A stretch of DNA of 64,000 nucleotides from assembly GCF_000377985.1 (NCBI RefSeq), contig NZ_KB899046.1, positions 186,001 to 250,000 of the forward strand, given 5' to 3'. The notes under the pieces were generated by a model. It was not told where the DNA came from. It saw only the letters and a program-made list of their open reading frames with translations, and did no database searches. The stretch comes from Sporolactobacillus vineae DSM 21990 = SL153 (GTDB lineage: Bacteria > Bacillota > Bacilli > Bacillales > Sporolactobacillaceae). Both the position numbers and the translations under genes were made by a program. Shown here piece after piece: positions 54,174 through 63,146 of the stretch; position 1 is the first letter of the stretch; every line of letters starts with the position of its first letter.

Positions 54174-56138
54174 TCAGCAGCCCGCACGGTTCCGGATAAA
54201 AAGAGCCAGCTGCTTCTCATCCATCGGTTTCCCGAGAAGAAATCCCTGAACGCCGTCGCATGAGGACGCCTTCAGCATCGAGAGCTGATTTTCTGTTTCA
54301 ACCCCTTCCGATATCACCCGGATCGACATGTGATGCATCATCGTCACGATCGAACGGATCAGCCGCGATGCCTCTTCGGGCTGCTTCATCTCTCTGATGA
54401 GCTGTCCGCCGATTTTCAGTGTGTCGATCGGCAGCCGGCGCAAATAGTTGAATGTCGAATACCCTTCCCCGAAATGGTCGACGGTCAGGTGTACACCGGC
54501 TTCTTTCAGCTCTGCCATGATCGATGCAGCCAGTGCCAGATTGTGGATGAATGCCGATTCCGTCATCTCAAGCTGAATCAGTCCGGGATCCACCTGTTCT
54601 TCACGGATAATTTCCGTAACCGAGCCGGCGAACTGCGGACTCCTCATCTGACCGGCCGACACATTCACGGATACAGGATAGTGCGTGCCGCTAATCCTTT
54701 CTATTTCTTTAATTTGCCTGCAGACATGCCTTAATACCCATAGACCGATTTCGTCGATCAATCCGGTTTTTTCCGCAGCAGGGATCAGAACATCGGGAAA
54801 GATCACCTCGCTCTTACTCATCTGCCAGCGCACCAGTGCCTCAAATCCAAGCAGTGCCCCTGAATCCAGGCCAAACAACGGCTGATAGACGACAAACAGT
54901 TCATCGTCGGCTACGGCCCTTGCAAGTGCCGCGTCGATCCGTTGCTCGACACTCATTTGCTCACGCATGGCGTCGTTAAAAAAGCAGATATTATTTTTTC
55001 CATTTTCCTTCACCTGATAAAGTGCCCGGTCCGCCGCCCGAAGCAGGCTGACCGCGCTGGACGCATCCTGCGGAAAAAGGGAAACACCGAAACTCGCGCT
55101 TGTTCTCAGCTGGTATTCTTCAACACGAAAAACGGTATCAAAAATACTGCTCAGTTTTTCAATATAGTGAAAGACTTCGGACTTGTCCGAAATGCTGCGA
55201 ATAATCATCGCAAATTCATCGCCGCCGATACGTCCGAGTACATCGCCAGCCGTCAGGCATCCTGAAAACTGGTGTGCAACCCCGGCAAGATAACGGTCAC
55301 CGACATAATGGCCCATCGTATCGTTGATTTTCTTAAAATTATCCAGATCGATGAACACCACAACAAAGGGCTTTTCTGCCCGAGTGCATTGTCTGTCAAG
55401 TTCACGCAAAAACTTCTCGCGGTTCGGAAGATCTGTAAGACTGTCCCGACTGGCAAGCCGGAACAGTGCCTTCTCACTCTCGGTAAGCCGATGATTCGCC
55501 AGCTTAAGCCGGCGGTACTGTTTGCGGCTTTCGATAATCTGACTGAAATAGACGGATAATAGGTTGTTGAACAGACGGTGCAGCGCGAGTCCGACAACCA
55601 GAATAACCAGAAACAGAGTAAGTTCAACAGTATGCAAGAACAAATCGGACAGTGGTTCTGCCGGTATCAGCCGTACCCAGAGCAGGATCCCGCCGCCGAT
55701 TGACGTCAGCACCGTATAGAGAAAAAGCGTCAGATCGACGCGCATCAGACCAATAACAAGAATAATCAGCAGAAAAGTGATATTTACAGACTCAACCGCA
55801 TCAATACCGGAAAACATCTGCATCAGGATGGTCAGAGAAATAAGACCCCCGGTAATATGATTCCGCAGATGCAGATGAAGTCCCGAGCGAACGACAACAA
55901 GAATCGCCGCACTGCAGAACAGCATGACTGAGAAGAAGATCAGGGACTGAACAAATGTATAAATCTCCGTTCTGCCTGAAATGCTTGTGACCAGACCGGA
56001 CAACAGCAGAACCGGAGTAAGAAAATAGGCCGATATGACGGCCTCTTTTTCTTCAACCTCATGGATATCGTTCGACCGACTGATCTGGCGCAGCAGCGCA
56101 GGAATGGTTCGCGGCGGCTGCCGCTGATTTTGGCGCAT
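54174..56138 (-). CDS. Membrane GGDEF-EAL protein (c-di-GMP cyclase/phosphodiesterase)
   Basis: This 654-aa protein has about six membrane helices in residues 35-195, a coiled linker, a GGDEF domain (RIGGDEFA, 303-310) with no RxxD inhibitory site, and an EAL domain (FEALVRW, 432-438). The cyclase motif is intact. In the phosphodiesterase half the usual DDFGTGYS reads DHFGEGYS (554-561), so one of two catalytic Asp is His. Glu611 or Glu614 and Lys575 are present. A cyclase or a c-di-GMP-responsive membrane receptor is more likely than a strong phosphodiesterase. AGGAGG lies 13 bases before the ATG. Confidence 0.88.
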   Translation of the reverse strand: MRQNQRQPPRTIPALLRQISRSNDIHEVEEKEAVISAYFLTPVLLLSGLVTSISGRTEIYTFVQSLIFFSVMLFCSAAILVVVRSGLHLHLRNHITGGLISLTILMQMFSGIDAVESVNITFLLIILVIGLMRVDLTLFLYTVLTSIGGGILLWVRLIPAEPLSDLFLHTVELTLFLVILVVGLALHRLFNNLLSVYFSQIIESRKQYRRLKLANHRLTESEKALFRLASRDSLTDLPNREKFLRELDRQCTRAEKPFVVVFIDLDNFKKINDTMGHYVGDRYLAGVAHQFSGCLTAGDVLGRIGGDEFAMIIRSISDKSEVFHYIEKLSSIFDTVFRVEEYQLRTSASFGVSLFPQDASSAVSLLRAADRALYQVKENGKNNICFFNDAMREQMSVEQRIDAALARAVADDELFVVYQPLFGLDSGALLGFEALVRWQMSKSEVIFPDVLIPAAEKTGLIDEIGLWVLRHVCRQIKEIERISGTHYPVSVNVSAGQMRSPQFAGSVTEIIREEQVDPGLIQLEMTESAFIHNLALAASIMAELKEAGVHLTVDHFGEGYSTFNYLRRLPIDTLKIGGQLIREMKQPEEASRLIRSIVTMMHHMSIRVISEGVETENQLSMLKASSCDGVQGFLLGKPMDEKQLALFIRNRAGC

Positions 56139-56291
56139 TATATTTGCTTAACCTCCTGTTCCACGATACGGCAATTTTCAGATCAAGAACTTAATGAAAA
56201 AATGAGTCTAAAGAACCATTTCATTCTACACTATTATATCGGCATTTTCTTCATAATCTGAACCTTGCCGTGAAAAATTTCCAGTTTATTC

Positions 56292-56740
56292 TTATTTTTT
56301 GGTAAGCGGGCTCCTGGAGCGAAAAATAACATTACCAGCACCCGGCCGTAAAAAAACACCAGCCGGGTCATCAGGCTGGTGCGCCACGCTATGATTTTTC
56401 ATCATGATTAAATAATCGATGTTGTATTCTGGCTGCCCTGAGCGGCATTCAGATCCGTTGCTGCCAGATCCGTTCCGGAAGCTGCTGTTTTGGGTGGCTG
56501 ATGTATCAAGAGATGATGCGAGGAACTGCCACAACAAATCGGAAGAAGACACCGGACTGGAATCTGGACTGCCTCTGCGTGACCCGTTTTGCCATGACTG
56601 ACCTGTTCGTAAGTCGGCGCTTCCGTATTCCCGCCGATATATCCGGACACCACCTGAATGATCCCCGGTTCCTGATCAAACGGCTGCACCATACACCAGA
56701 AACACCTGCCGGCAAATGTGGCCTGCTCATACTTTTCCAA
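56292..56740 (-). pseudogene. msrA: Decayed peptide methionine sulfoxide reductase A (msrA)
   Basis: A TTG at 56740 with GGGGG upstream begins a typical MsrA N-terminus: [16 protein letters not shown] (catalytic Cys kept; GGCFWC usual), VSGYIGG and [17 protein letters not shown]. Then homology jumps frame near 56560 ([20 protein letters not shown] in another frame resembles the following MsrA helix), and the last about 60 residues of the family are absent. A terminator follows at 56349-56381. At least one frameshift and a C-terminal loss make a working enzyme unlikely. Confidence 0.8.
56349..56381 (-). terminator. Terminator after the msrA remnant
   Basis: CACCAGCC/GGCTGGTG with a 9-nt loop is followed on the minus strand by seven T. 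Confidence 0.8.
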
Positions 56741-56937
56741 TCAATCCCCCATTCTTCATCATCAATTTTTTTATATTCTATTCCCGCAATTCGATTGATT
56801 TTCTCCTTAATTACTTTGTACCCGCGCATTTGTTTTTTCAAACCATCTGCACCGGAACCTCCGCAAATGAATCCTTATCTCATTAGAAGTAAAATAATCT
56901 CAGAAGCATCCTTTTATACGCAACGGGGGGAAACGAT

Positions 56938-57774
56938 ATGGAAGACTTTCTGCTAAGCAATGGTGTATCCATGCCCAAAATCGGGCTGGGCGTCTATCAG
57001 GTCAAAAAAAGCCAGGAAGATACGATTATTTGGGCGCTGCAGCACGGTTACCGCCGGATTGATACAGCCGCCCTGTATCACAATGAGGCGCTGGTCGCGG
57101 ACGCTATTAAAAAAAGCGGGTTAAAACGTGAAGACGTGTTCATTACCACAAAACTGTGGAATTCGGATCACGGCCGGGAGAAGACATTAGCTGCTTTTCA
57201 GAAGAGTCTTGAACGTCTGGACACAGATTATGTGGACCTCTATCTGATTCACTGGCCATCGGCTCATTATGCCGAAAGCTGGCAAACGATCACAGAACTG
57301 TACCATGCCGGCCGCATACGTGCGATCGGCGTGGCCAACTTTGAAAAAGAACATCTGGAAAAACTGGCGCAAAACAGCGACCTGATCCCGATGGTCGACC
57401 AGGTTCAGACCAACCCAAATATGCAGCAGCGTGAACTTCATCGCTATCTGACGGATCATCACATTCAGCATGAAGCCTGGGGGCCGTTCGGACACGGCAA
57501 CCAGAATCTGTTCCGGCAAAAATATTTAGTCGGGCTTGCTGCGAAATACAGTAAAACGACGGCTCAGATCATCCTGCGCTGGAACTTGCAGCGAAATATT
57601 GCCGTTATTCCCAAATCCGTTCATCCTGATCGCCTGCAGCAGAATCTGGATGTCTTTAATTTTGCATTAACGGATCAGGAAATGGATGGGATTGCTTCCC
57701 TGGACAAAAACAGCCGCCGCTTTGTTGACCCGAACAATAAATTATTCTTATGGCTCTCCTCATTGATTCATTGA
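56938..57774 (+). CDS. Aldo/keto reductase
   Basis: This 278-aa NADPH-dependent reductase of the AKR5-like group (YvgN/YtbE) has MPKIGLGVYQV, RIDTAALYHNE with catalytic Asp and Tyr, FITTKLW with Lys, YLIHWP with His, and IPKSVHPDRLQQN for NADPH binding. It reduces small aldehydes or ketones (for example methylglyoxal). GGGGGAAA lies before the ATG. It is monocistronic, divergent from the msrA remnant. Confidence 0.92.
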   Translation: MEDFLLSNGVSMPKIGLGVYQVKKSQEDTIIWALQHGYRRIDTAALYHNEALVADAIKKSGLKREDVFITTKLWNSDHGREKTLAAFQKSLERLDTDYVDLYLIHWPSAHYAESWQTITELYHAGRIRAIGVANFEKEHLEKLAQNSDLIPMVDQVQTNPNMQQRELHRYLTDHHIQHEAWGPFGHGNQNLFRQKYLVGLAAKYSKTTAQIILRWNLQRNIAVIPKSVHPDRLQQNLDVFNFALTDQEMDGIASLDKNSRRFVDPNNKLFLWLSSLIH

Positions 57775-57969
57775 TCTACTGAGCCATCACGTGAATTTCA
57801 CTGATCGTCTTTGATACGGTCCGTTGTCGTCGTGATAAAATGAGATTAAACGGCTCATTCCGGCTGGACGTCAAAATTTTTTCAGTGTTTGGGATCTGCT
57901 CAACCAGAGAGACGGCACCATGTCCGCCATTTTGCAGGTCACTGCGACGCAAAGGGGGATGAAACCGAC

Positions 57970-59199
57970 ATGATATCCAAATTTTATTTCAGCCGCATTC
58001 TCGGCAGGCCGGTCTATCAGTCGAAAGTGCATCACATGCTCGGCAGGATCGCCGACTTGTATGTCGATACCGATTATAAACGTCCTAAAGTTGTTGCGAT
58101 TAAACTGCGCGGCGGTGTCACGCTCGACAGCACAGCCGTTGCCATTGAATTGAACGGTTCAAAATACAATTTCTACTGCCGCCGGCTGCGCGGAAAAGAT
58201 GTTGCCGGCAAAGAAAACTATTTCTCACTGAAAGAAACCATGCTCGACAAACAGATTATTGATCTGGACGGACGGAAGGTCGTCCGTGTTAATGATTTGC
58301 GTTTCGCGGTGGTCTCTGAGGGCCTGTTTCTGATTGCCGTTGATATCGGACTGGAAGGTTTACTGAGAAGGCTTGATGTCGCCAAACCGATGAAAAATGT
58401 CTTACAGCTGTTTCACAAAAATCTTCCGGGACAGCTGATCCTTTGGGACGATGTGCAGACTGTGGAATCCGGAGAGAACGTCCTGAAGCTGGCCGCACAG
58501 GCGAAAAAAATCTCAATGCTGCATCCTTCCGATGTTGCGGATATTATTGAAGATCTTGATAAAGACAAGCAGATGTCGATGTTTACCGCATTAGATGAAG
58601 AAAAGGCGGCAGATGTTCTGGAGGAAATGGAACCTGAATCCCAGGTGACACTGATCGACAATCTTTCCATCACAAAAGCCGCAAACGTTCTTGAGAAGAT
58701 GCCGTCGGATGAGGTGGCCGACATTTTCGGCATACTTGATCAGGACATTGTCCATAATCTGCTGAAAGTAATGAATAAGGAGACTTCCCGGGAAGTTCAG
58801 GAACTGATGGAATACCCGGAGAATACGGTCGGCAGTTTAATGTCCACCGACCTGGTTTCAATCAATGAGCAGATGACCGTGGAAGACTGCCTGGTCAGGC
58901 TTCGCCGGGAGAAACCGGAACTGGACACGGTTTATTTCCTTTACGTCGTCAATGCAGCGCACCGGCTGACCGGTATCGTCTCGTTGAGAGACCTCGCCGT
59001 CTCCGAACCCACGGTGCGGATCCACGACATGATGAATACAGATTTTCATGTGGTCCGTGATAATGATACTCTGCCCGATCTGATTCAGATCATTTCAAAA
59101 TATAATCTGCCCGCCGTGGCGGTTGTCGATAAAACAGACAAATTATCCGGAACGGTCATCGCCACCGATGTTCTTTATGACCTGCTGCACAAACACTGA
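57970..59199 (+). CDS. MgtE N-domain/CBS-pair protein with PRC-barrel, without membrane domain
   Basis: This 409-aa soluble protein has PRC-barrel-like repeats (residues about 1-170; GRIADLYVDTDYKRPKVVAI), an MgtE N-terminal superhelical domain (about 190-300; LHPSDVADIIEDLDKD, EEKAADVLEEMEPE) and two CBS domains (about 305-405; YPENTVGSLMSTDLVSIN). The MgtE channel domain is absent. In MgtE these parts sense cytosolic Mg. I chose the ATG at 57970 with GGGGG upstream. The NRAMP-like gene follows by 30 bases, so this is probably its Mg-sensing regulator (inferred). Confidence 0.85.
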   Translation: MISKFYFSRILGRPVYQSKVHHMLGRIADLYVDTDYKRPKVVAIKLRGGVTLDSTAVAIELNGSKYNFYCRRLRGKDVAGKENYFSLKETMLDKQIIDLDGRKVVRVNDLRFAVVSEGLFLIAVDIGLEGLLRRLDVAKPMKNVLQLFHKNLPGQLILWDDVQTVESGENVLKLAAQAKKISMLHPSDVADIIEDLDKDKQMSMFTALDEEKAADVLEEMEPESQVTLIDNLSITKAANVLEKMPSDEVADIFGILDQDIVHNLLKVMNKETSREVQELMEYPENTVGSLMSTDLVSINEQMTVEDCLVRLRREKPELDTVYFLYVVNAAHRLTGIVSLRDLAVSEPTVRIHDMMNTDFHVVRDNDTLPDLIQIISKYNLPAVAVVDKTDKLSGTVIATDVLYDLLHKH

Positions 59200-59229
59200 T
59201 CCGTTCCTGTGATCGAAAGAAGTTGAACC

Positions 59230-60477
59230 ATGGTGCATGGCACAAGAAAGAGATCCTTTAATATTCTGTTCCTTTTCAGCATCCTCGGACCGGGTCTGAT
59301 CAGTTCGAACGCTGGCAACGATGCCGGCGGTATTTTCACCTATGCCTCCGTCGGCGCCTCGTACGGATACCGGATGATCTGGGGACTGATCTTCATTACG
59401 ATCAGTCTCGCCGTCGTTCAGGAGATGAATGCCCGGATGGCCATCGTCACCGGCAAGGGACTCGCCAGCATGATTCGGGAAAATTTTGGGGTTAAACTCA
59501 CTTTTATTGCCATGCTTGTCCTTATGATCGCCAATTTTGGTGTCTCTATCGCCGATTTTGCCGGCATCGCCGTCAGTCTTGAACTCTTCGGCATCAGCAA
59601 GTACATTTCTGTTCCCGTGTTCGCTGTTGCGATCTGGTTTCTTGTATCCAAGGGTTCCTACAAGCGCGTTGAGAAAATTTTTCTCCTGTTCACCCTTGTT
59701 TTTTTCAGTTACATTATTACCTGCTTTCTTGTCCGTCCCGACTGGGGAACCGTCTTCCGCCAGTCATTGACTCCCGGTCTCGACCTAAACCAGGGTTTCC
59801 TGCTGACATTCATCGGGATGATTGGAACAACGATTACGCCTTATATGCAATTTTACCTGCAATCATCGATCGTGGATAAACGGATGAAAATTTCAGAACT
59901 TGGCGATGCTCAGCTTGATGCCTGTGTCGGGGCTGTCTGGGGCAATATGATTGCCTTCTTCATTATTGTCTGTACAGCAGCCACTTTATACAAAGCCGGA
60001 ATAAGTGTCACCTCGGCGCATCAGGCTGCGATGGCGCTTGCCCCGCTCGCCGGACATTTTGCCTCCATCCTCTTCGGAGCCGGACTGCTGGGGGCATCGG
60101 TGCTGGCCTGCGCCGTGATCCCGCTCTCCACGTCCTATGCTGTCTGCGAGGCCTTCGGTTTCGAAAGCGGCGTCGACAATCAGGTTAAAGATGCCTCCGT
60201 ATTCTATGGTATCTATACTCTGATGATTATCCTTGGTGCAGTTGTTGTTCTCATTCCCGGTCTCTCATTGATCAGCCTTACTTTATTCACACAGCAGCTC
60301 GCCGGAATGCTGAGTCCGGTCATTCTGATCTTCATGACGCTGCTCGTCAATAATAAACGGATCATGGGGAAATATGTAAATAATTGGCTGCAAAATATTC
60401 TTTCTATCGCAACGGTTGCTTTCATTGTCGTGATGACTGTTCTTCTGTTTGTCATTCTCCCTCTGTTTTTCAGATAA
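59230..60477 (+). CDS. NRAMP-related transporter, probably for magnesium
   Basis: This 415-aa membrane protein has 11 hydrophobic segments. The first helix reads SNAGNDAGG, where classical NRAMPs have DPGN, and helix 6 has GTTITPYMQFY, where they have the metal-binding MPH. Loss of the Met ligand is a hallmark of NRAMP-related Mg transporters (NRMT). Coupling to the MgtE-N/CBS gene supports Mg2+. No M-box riboswitch was seen upstream. GAAAGAAG lies before the ATG. Confidence 0.8.
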   Translation: MVHGTRKRSFNILFLFSILGPGLISSNAGNDAGGIFTYASVGASYGYRMIWGLIFITISLAVVQEMNARMAIVTGKGLASMIRENFGVKLTFIAMLVLMIANFGVSIADFAGIAVSLELFGISKYISVPVFAVAIWFLVSKGSYKRVEKIFLLFTLVFFSYIITCFLVRPDWGTVFRQSLTPGLDLNQGFLLTFIGMIGTTITPYMQFYLQSSIVDKRMKISELGDAQLDACVGAVWGNMIAFFIIVCTAATLYKAGISVTSAHQAAMALAPLAGHFASILFGAGLLGASVLACAVIPLSTSYAVCEAFGFESGVDNQVKDASVFYGIYTLMIILGAVVVLIPGLSLISLTLFTQQLAGMLSPVILIFMTLLVNNKRIMGKYVNNWLQNILSIATVAFIVVMTVLLFVILPLFFR

Positions 60478-60585
60478 ACGACCTATTTTCCCTTCATATT
60501 GAAAATTTACGTAGAACTAAGACTCCGCCCCCCTGACTTCACTCTTAAGTTCCAGTGCACAAGGCCATACAAATGGGAGTTAATG

Positions 60586-60615
60586 TACTCATTATGGAAG
60601 CCAATGCATATAGAA
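60586..60615 (+). promoter_or_regulatory. Sigma-K-like promoter of the second sugar cluster
   Basis: TACT, 17 bases, CATATAGAA. One base of the -10 differs from CATAnnnTA. Confidence 0.3.
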
Positions 60616-60662
60616 AAAGTGCAGGTTTTTGCTGCATCGTTTCAAGAATAGGGGGGCCGTAA

Positions 60663-61094
60663 ATGGATCATTATACACTCTTGAACTTTAAGGACTGTGT
60701 CTCCAAAGGGGGTCACTTAACGCCCATTGAAGAACAAATTGATGTTCCCTTTCAAATAAAACGCGTTTATTACATTACCGGGGTTGCTCAAGCAGCAGAA
60801 AGAGGTTGTCATGCCCATAAAAATCTGCAACAGGTTCTTATCTGCTTAAACGGTTCAATAAGTATAAGGATTAAGGCCCCAAATAAAGAAGAAATCGTAA
60901 CGCTAAACAACCCATCAGCAGGTCTGTATATAGGACCCCTGGTATGGAGTGAACTGTTTGATTTCACAAAAGGAAGCGTTTTATTGGTTGTCGCTTCGGA
61001 ACATTATTCGGCCAATGATTATATAGCAGACTATAATCTTTACTTAACTGAAGCGCAGGCCGCATTTCAGGAGCATCAAAATACTGATCCATAA
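60663..61094 (+). CDS. Sugar 3,4-ketoisomerase (FdtA/QdtA-like)
   Basis: This 143-aa cupin-like WxcM-C family protein has [20 protein letters not shown] (active-site His), [13 protein letters not shown] and [13 protein letters not shown]. FdtA-type enzymes isomerise dTDP-4-keto-6-deoxyglucose to the 3-keto form for dTDP-Fuc3NAc or Qui3NAc synthesis. The rmlA and rmlB genes downstream make its substrate. GGGGGG precedes the ATG. The aminotransferase partner is not in this window, and 3- versus 4-epimeric product cannot be told. Confidence 0.85.
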   Translation: MDHYTLLNFKDCVSKGGHLTPIEEQIDVPFQIKRVYYITGVAQAAERGCHAHKNLQQVLICLNGSISIRIKAPNKEEIVTLNNPSAGLYIGPLVWSELFDFTKGSVLLVVASEHYSANDYIADYNLYLTEAQAAFQEHQNTDP

Positions 61095-61158
61095 ATTGTC
61101 ATTAAGAAATAACCCCAGTTGCCCGGATAGTTTATTAGAAAAGAAGTGGGGGGTTTAT

Positions 61159-62034
61159 TTGAAAGGCATTGTCATGGCCGGTGGAAACGGTACACGTTTA
61201 TATCCGATCACGCGCTCGATATCAAAACAATTGCTTCCCGTTTATGATAAACCAATGATCTATTATCCATTATCTGTTTTAATGATTGCCGGAATCCGGG
61301 ATATACTGATTATTTCGACGCCTGAAGATACACCTCGTTTCAAAGAATTACTCGGTAATGGGGCCAGTCTCGGAATACAGCTGAGCTATAAGATACAACC
61401 AAGGCCTGACGGACTGGCTCAGGCTTTTCTCTTAGGGAAGGATTTCATTGGCAACCAAAATGTGGCCTTCATCCTCGGAGATAATATTTTTTACGGCGAT
61501 GATTTCAAAACGGTGCTTCATCGGGCTGTATCTCAAAAAAAAGGCGCAACGGTCTTCGGTTACAGCGTCAAAGATCCTGAACGATTCGGCGTTATCGGGT
61601 TCGATCATCTGGGGCATGTGACCTCAATTGAAGAAAAGCCGGAGCATCCCAAATCGTCCTTTGCGGTAACCGGTCTTTATTTTTATGACAATCAGGTTGT
61701 CGATATTGCCAGGGAGCTGAAGCCCTCGCCTCGCGGAGAGCTGGAGATTTCAGCCGTTAACGAAGTCTATCTCAATCAGGGCGAATTACATGTTGAGTTA
61801 CTAGGGCGAGGATTTGCCTGGCTGGATACAGGCACACATGAATCATTGTTAAGTGCTTCCCTCTTTATCCAGACAATCGAAAATCGACAGGGGCTGCAAA
61901 TTGCCTGTCTTGAAGAAATTGCTTATCGTATGGGATATATCGATGAAAATAAACTATACCAATTGGCGCAGCCGTTAAGGAAAAATGGGTATGGCCAATA
62001 CCTGCTCCATCTATTGAAAAATCATGCTGAGTAG
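61159..62034 (+). CDS. rmlA: Glucose-1-phosphate thymidylyltransferase
   Basis: This 291-aa enzyme makes dTDP-glucose from dTTP and glucose 1-phosphate. It starts [20 protein letters not shown] with the nucleotide loop, and has [11 protein letters not shown] and [10 protein letters not shown] chose the TTG at 61159 because GTGGGGGG lies just upstream. A longer open frame has no support. It is followed by rmlB after 23 bases. Confidence 0.95.
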   Translation: MKGIVMAGGNGTRLYPITRSISKQLLPVYDKPMIYYPLSVLMIAGIRDILIISTPEDTPRFKELLGNGASLGIQLSYKIQPRPDGLAQAFLLGKDFIGNQNVAFILGDNIFYGDDFKTVLHRAVSQKKGATVFGYSVKDPERFGVIGFDHLGHVTSIEEKPEHPKSSFAVTGLYFYDNQVVDIARELKPSPRGELEISAVNEVYLNQGELHVELLGRGFAWLDTGTHESLLSASLFIQTIENRQGLQIACLEEIAYRMGYIDENKLYQLAQPLRKNGYGQYLLHLLKNHAE

Positions 62035-62057
62035 TTATGAAACGGGAGGCAGGATTG

Positions 62058-63074
62058 ATGAAACTGCTTGTGACCGGAGGAGCCGGCTTTATTGGGAGCA
62101 ACTTTATTCGCTATATGATTAAGGCCCACCCAGGCGATACAATCATTAACTTTGATGCACTCACCTATGCCGGAAATCCGGAAAATCTGGAAGACGTTCA
62201 AAACAATCCGCATTATCATTTTGTTCACGGCGATATTTGCAACGAGGAATTGCTTTATTTTGTCGTGGATCAGTTTGCGGTGGATACCATTGTTAATTTT
62301 GCCGCAGCATCCCATGTTGACCGCAGTATTTACGAACCGGGGCTGTTTATTAAAACGAATGTGCTTGGCACGCAGACTCTGCTTGAAGTGGCAAAAAACA
62401 AGCACATAAAAAAATATCTGCAGATTTCCACGGATGAAGTCTATGGTTCATTAGGTTCTGCCGGTTATTTTACTGAGGCTACCCCTCTGGCACCCAATAG
62501 TCCCTATGCGGCAAGCAAAGCTTCAGCGGATATGATTGTCCGCTCCTATTTTGAAACGTACGGATTAGACATAAATATCACCCGCTGCGCCAACAACTAT
62601 GGACCCTGGCACTTCCCTGAAAAATTGATTCCATTGATCATCATCAATGCACTGGAAAATAAAGAACTGCCTGTTTATGGTGACGGGAAGAATATTCGCG
62701 ACTGGCTCTATGTTGACGATCATTGTGCAGCGATCGACCTTGTGCTTCATCAAGGGAAACCTGGCGAGGTCTTTAATATTGGCAATCATCATGAAATGCG
62801 CAATATCGATCTTGTCACACTGATTCTCGATAAATTGAACAAACCGCATCGCCTGATCAACTATGTCTCCGATCGACCGGGGCATGACCGGCGCTACGCG
62901 ATCGACGCATCAAAGATAAAAGCTGAACTGGGCTGGCAGCCGCAGTATCGCTTTGAAACAGGGATTAACGAAACGATTCAGTGGTATCTGACTCATAAAA
63001 AATGGTGGCAAAAAATAAGATCCGGAGCATACAAAAGCTATTACAAACATCAATATGGTTCAGCAATTGAGTGA
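62058..63074 (+). CDS. rmlB: dTDP-glucose 4,6-dehydratase
   Basis: This 338-aa SDR enzyme converts dTDP-glucose to dTDP-4-keto-6-deoxyglucose. Visible are LLVTGGAGFIGSNFIRYMI, ISTDEVYGSL (catalytic Thr, Asp, Glu), YAASKASADM (Tyr and Lys), and NNYGPWHFPEKLIPL. I chose the ATG at 62058, 8 bases after GGGAGG. Its product is the substrate of the FdtA-like isomerase. Confidence 0.95.
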   Translation: MKLLVTGGAGFIGSNFIRYMIKAHPGDTIINFDALTYAGNPENLEDVQNNPHYHFVHGDICNEELLYFVVDQFAVDTIVNFAAASHVDRSIYEPGLFIKTNVLGTQTLLEVAKNKHIKKYLQISTDEVYGSLGSAGYFTEATPLAPNSPYAASKASADMIVRSYFETYGLDINITRCANNYGPWHFPEKLIPLIIINALENKELPVYGDGKNIRDWLYVDDHCAAIDLVLHQGKPGEVFNIGNHHEMRNIDLVTLILDKLNKPHRLINYVSDRPGHDRRYAIDASKIKAELGWQPQYRFETGINETIQWYLTHKKWWQKIRSGAYKSYYKHQYGSAIE

Positions 63075-63146
63075 CGGCCAGGCGTTTTAACAATGCCTCA
63101 GGTTGCCAGCTGATTCCTAATGTACATTCTGAAAAGGAGCTATGCT

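Noticed and set aside
57775-57969. Possible M-box magnesium riboswitch before the MgtE-N/CBS gene
   Set aside because: No M-box core or terminator was found; only a weak promoter-like pair is present.
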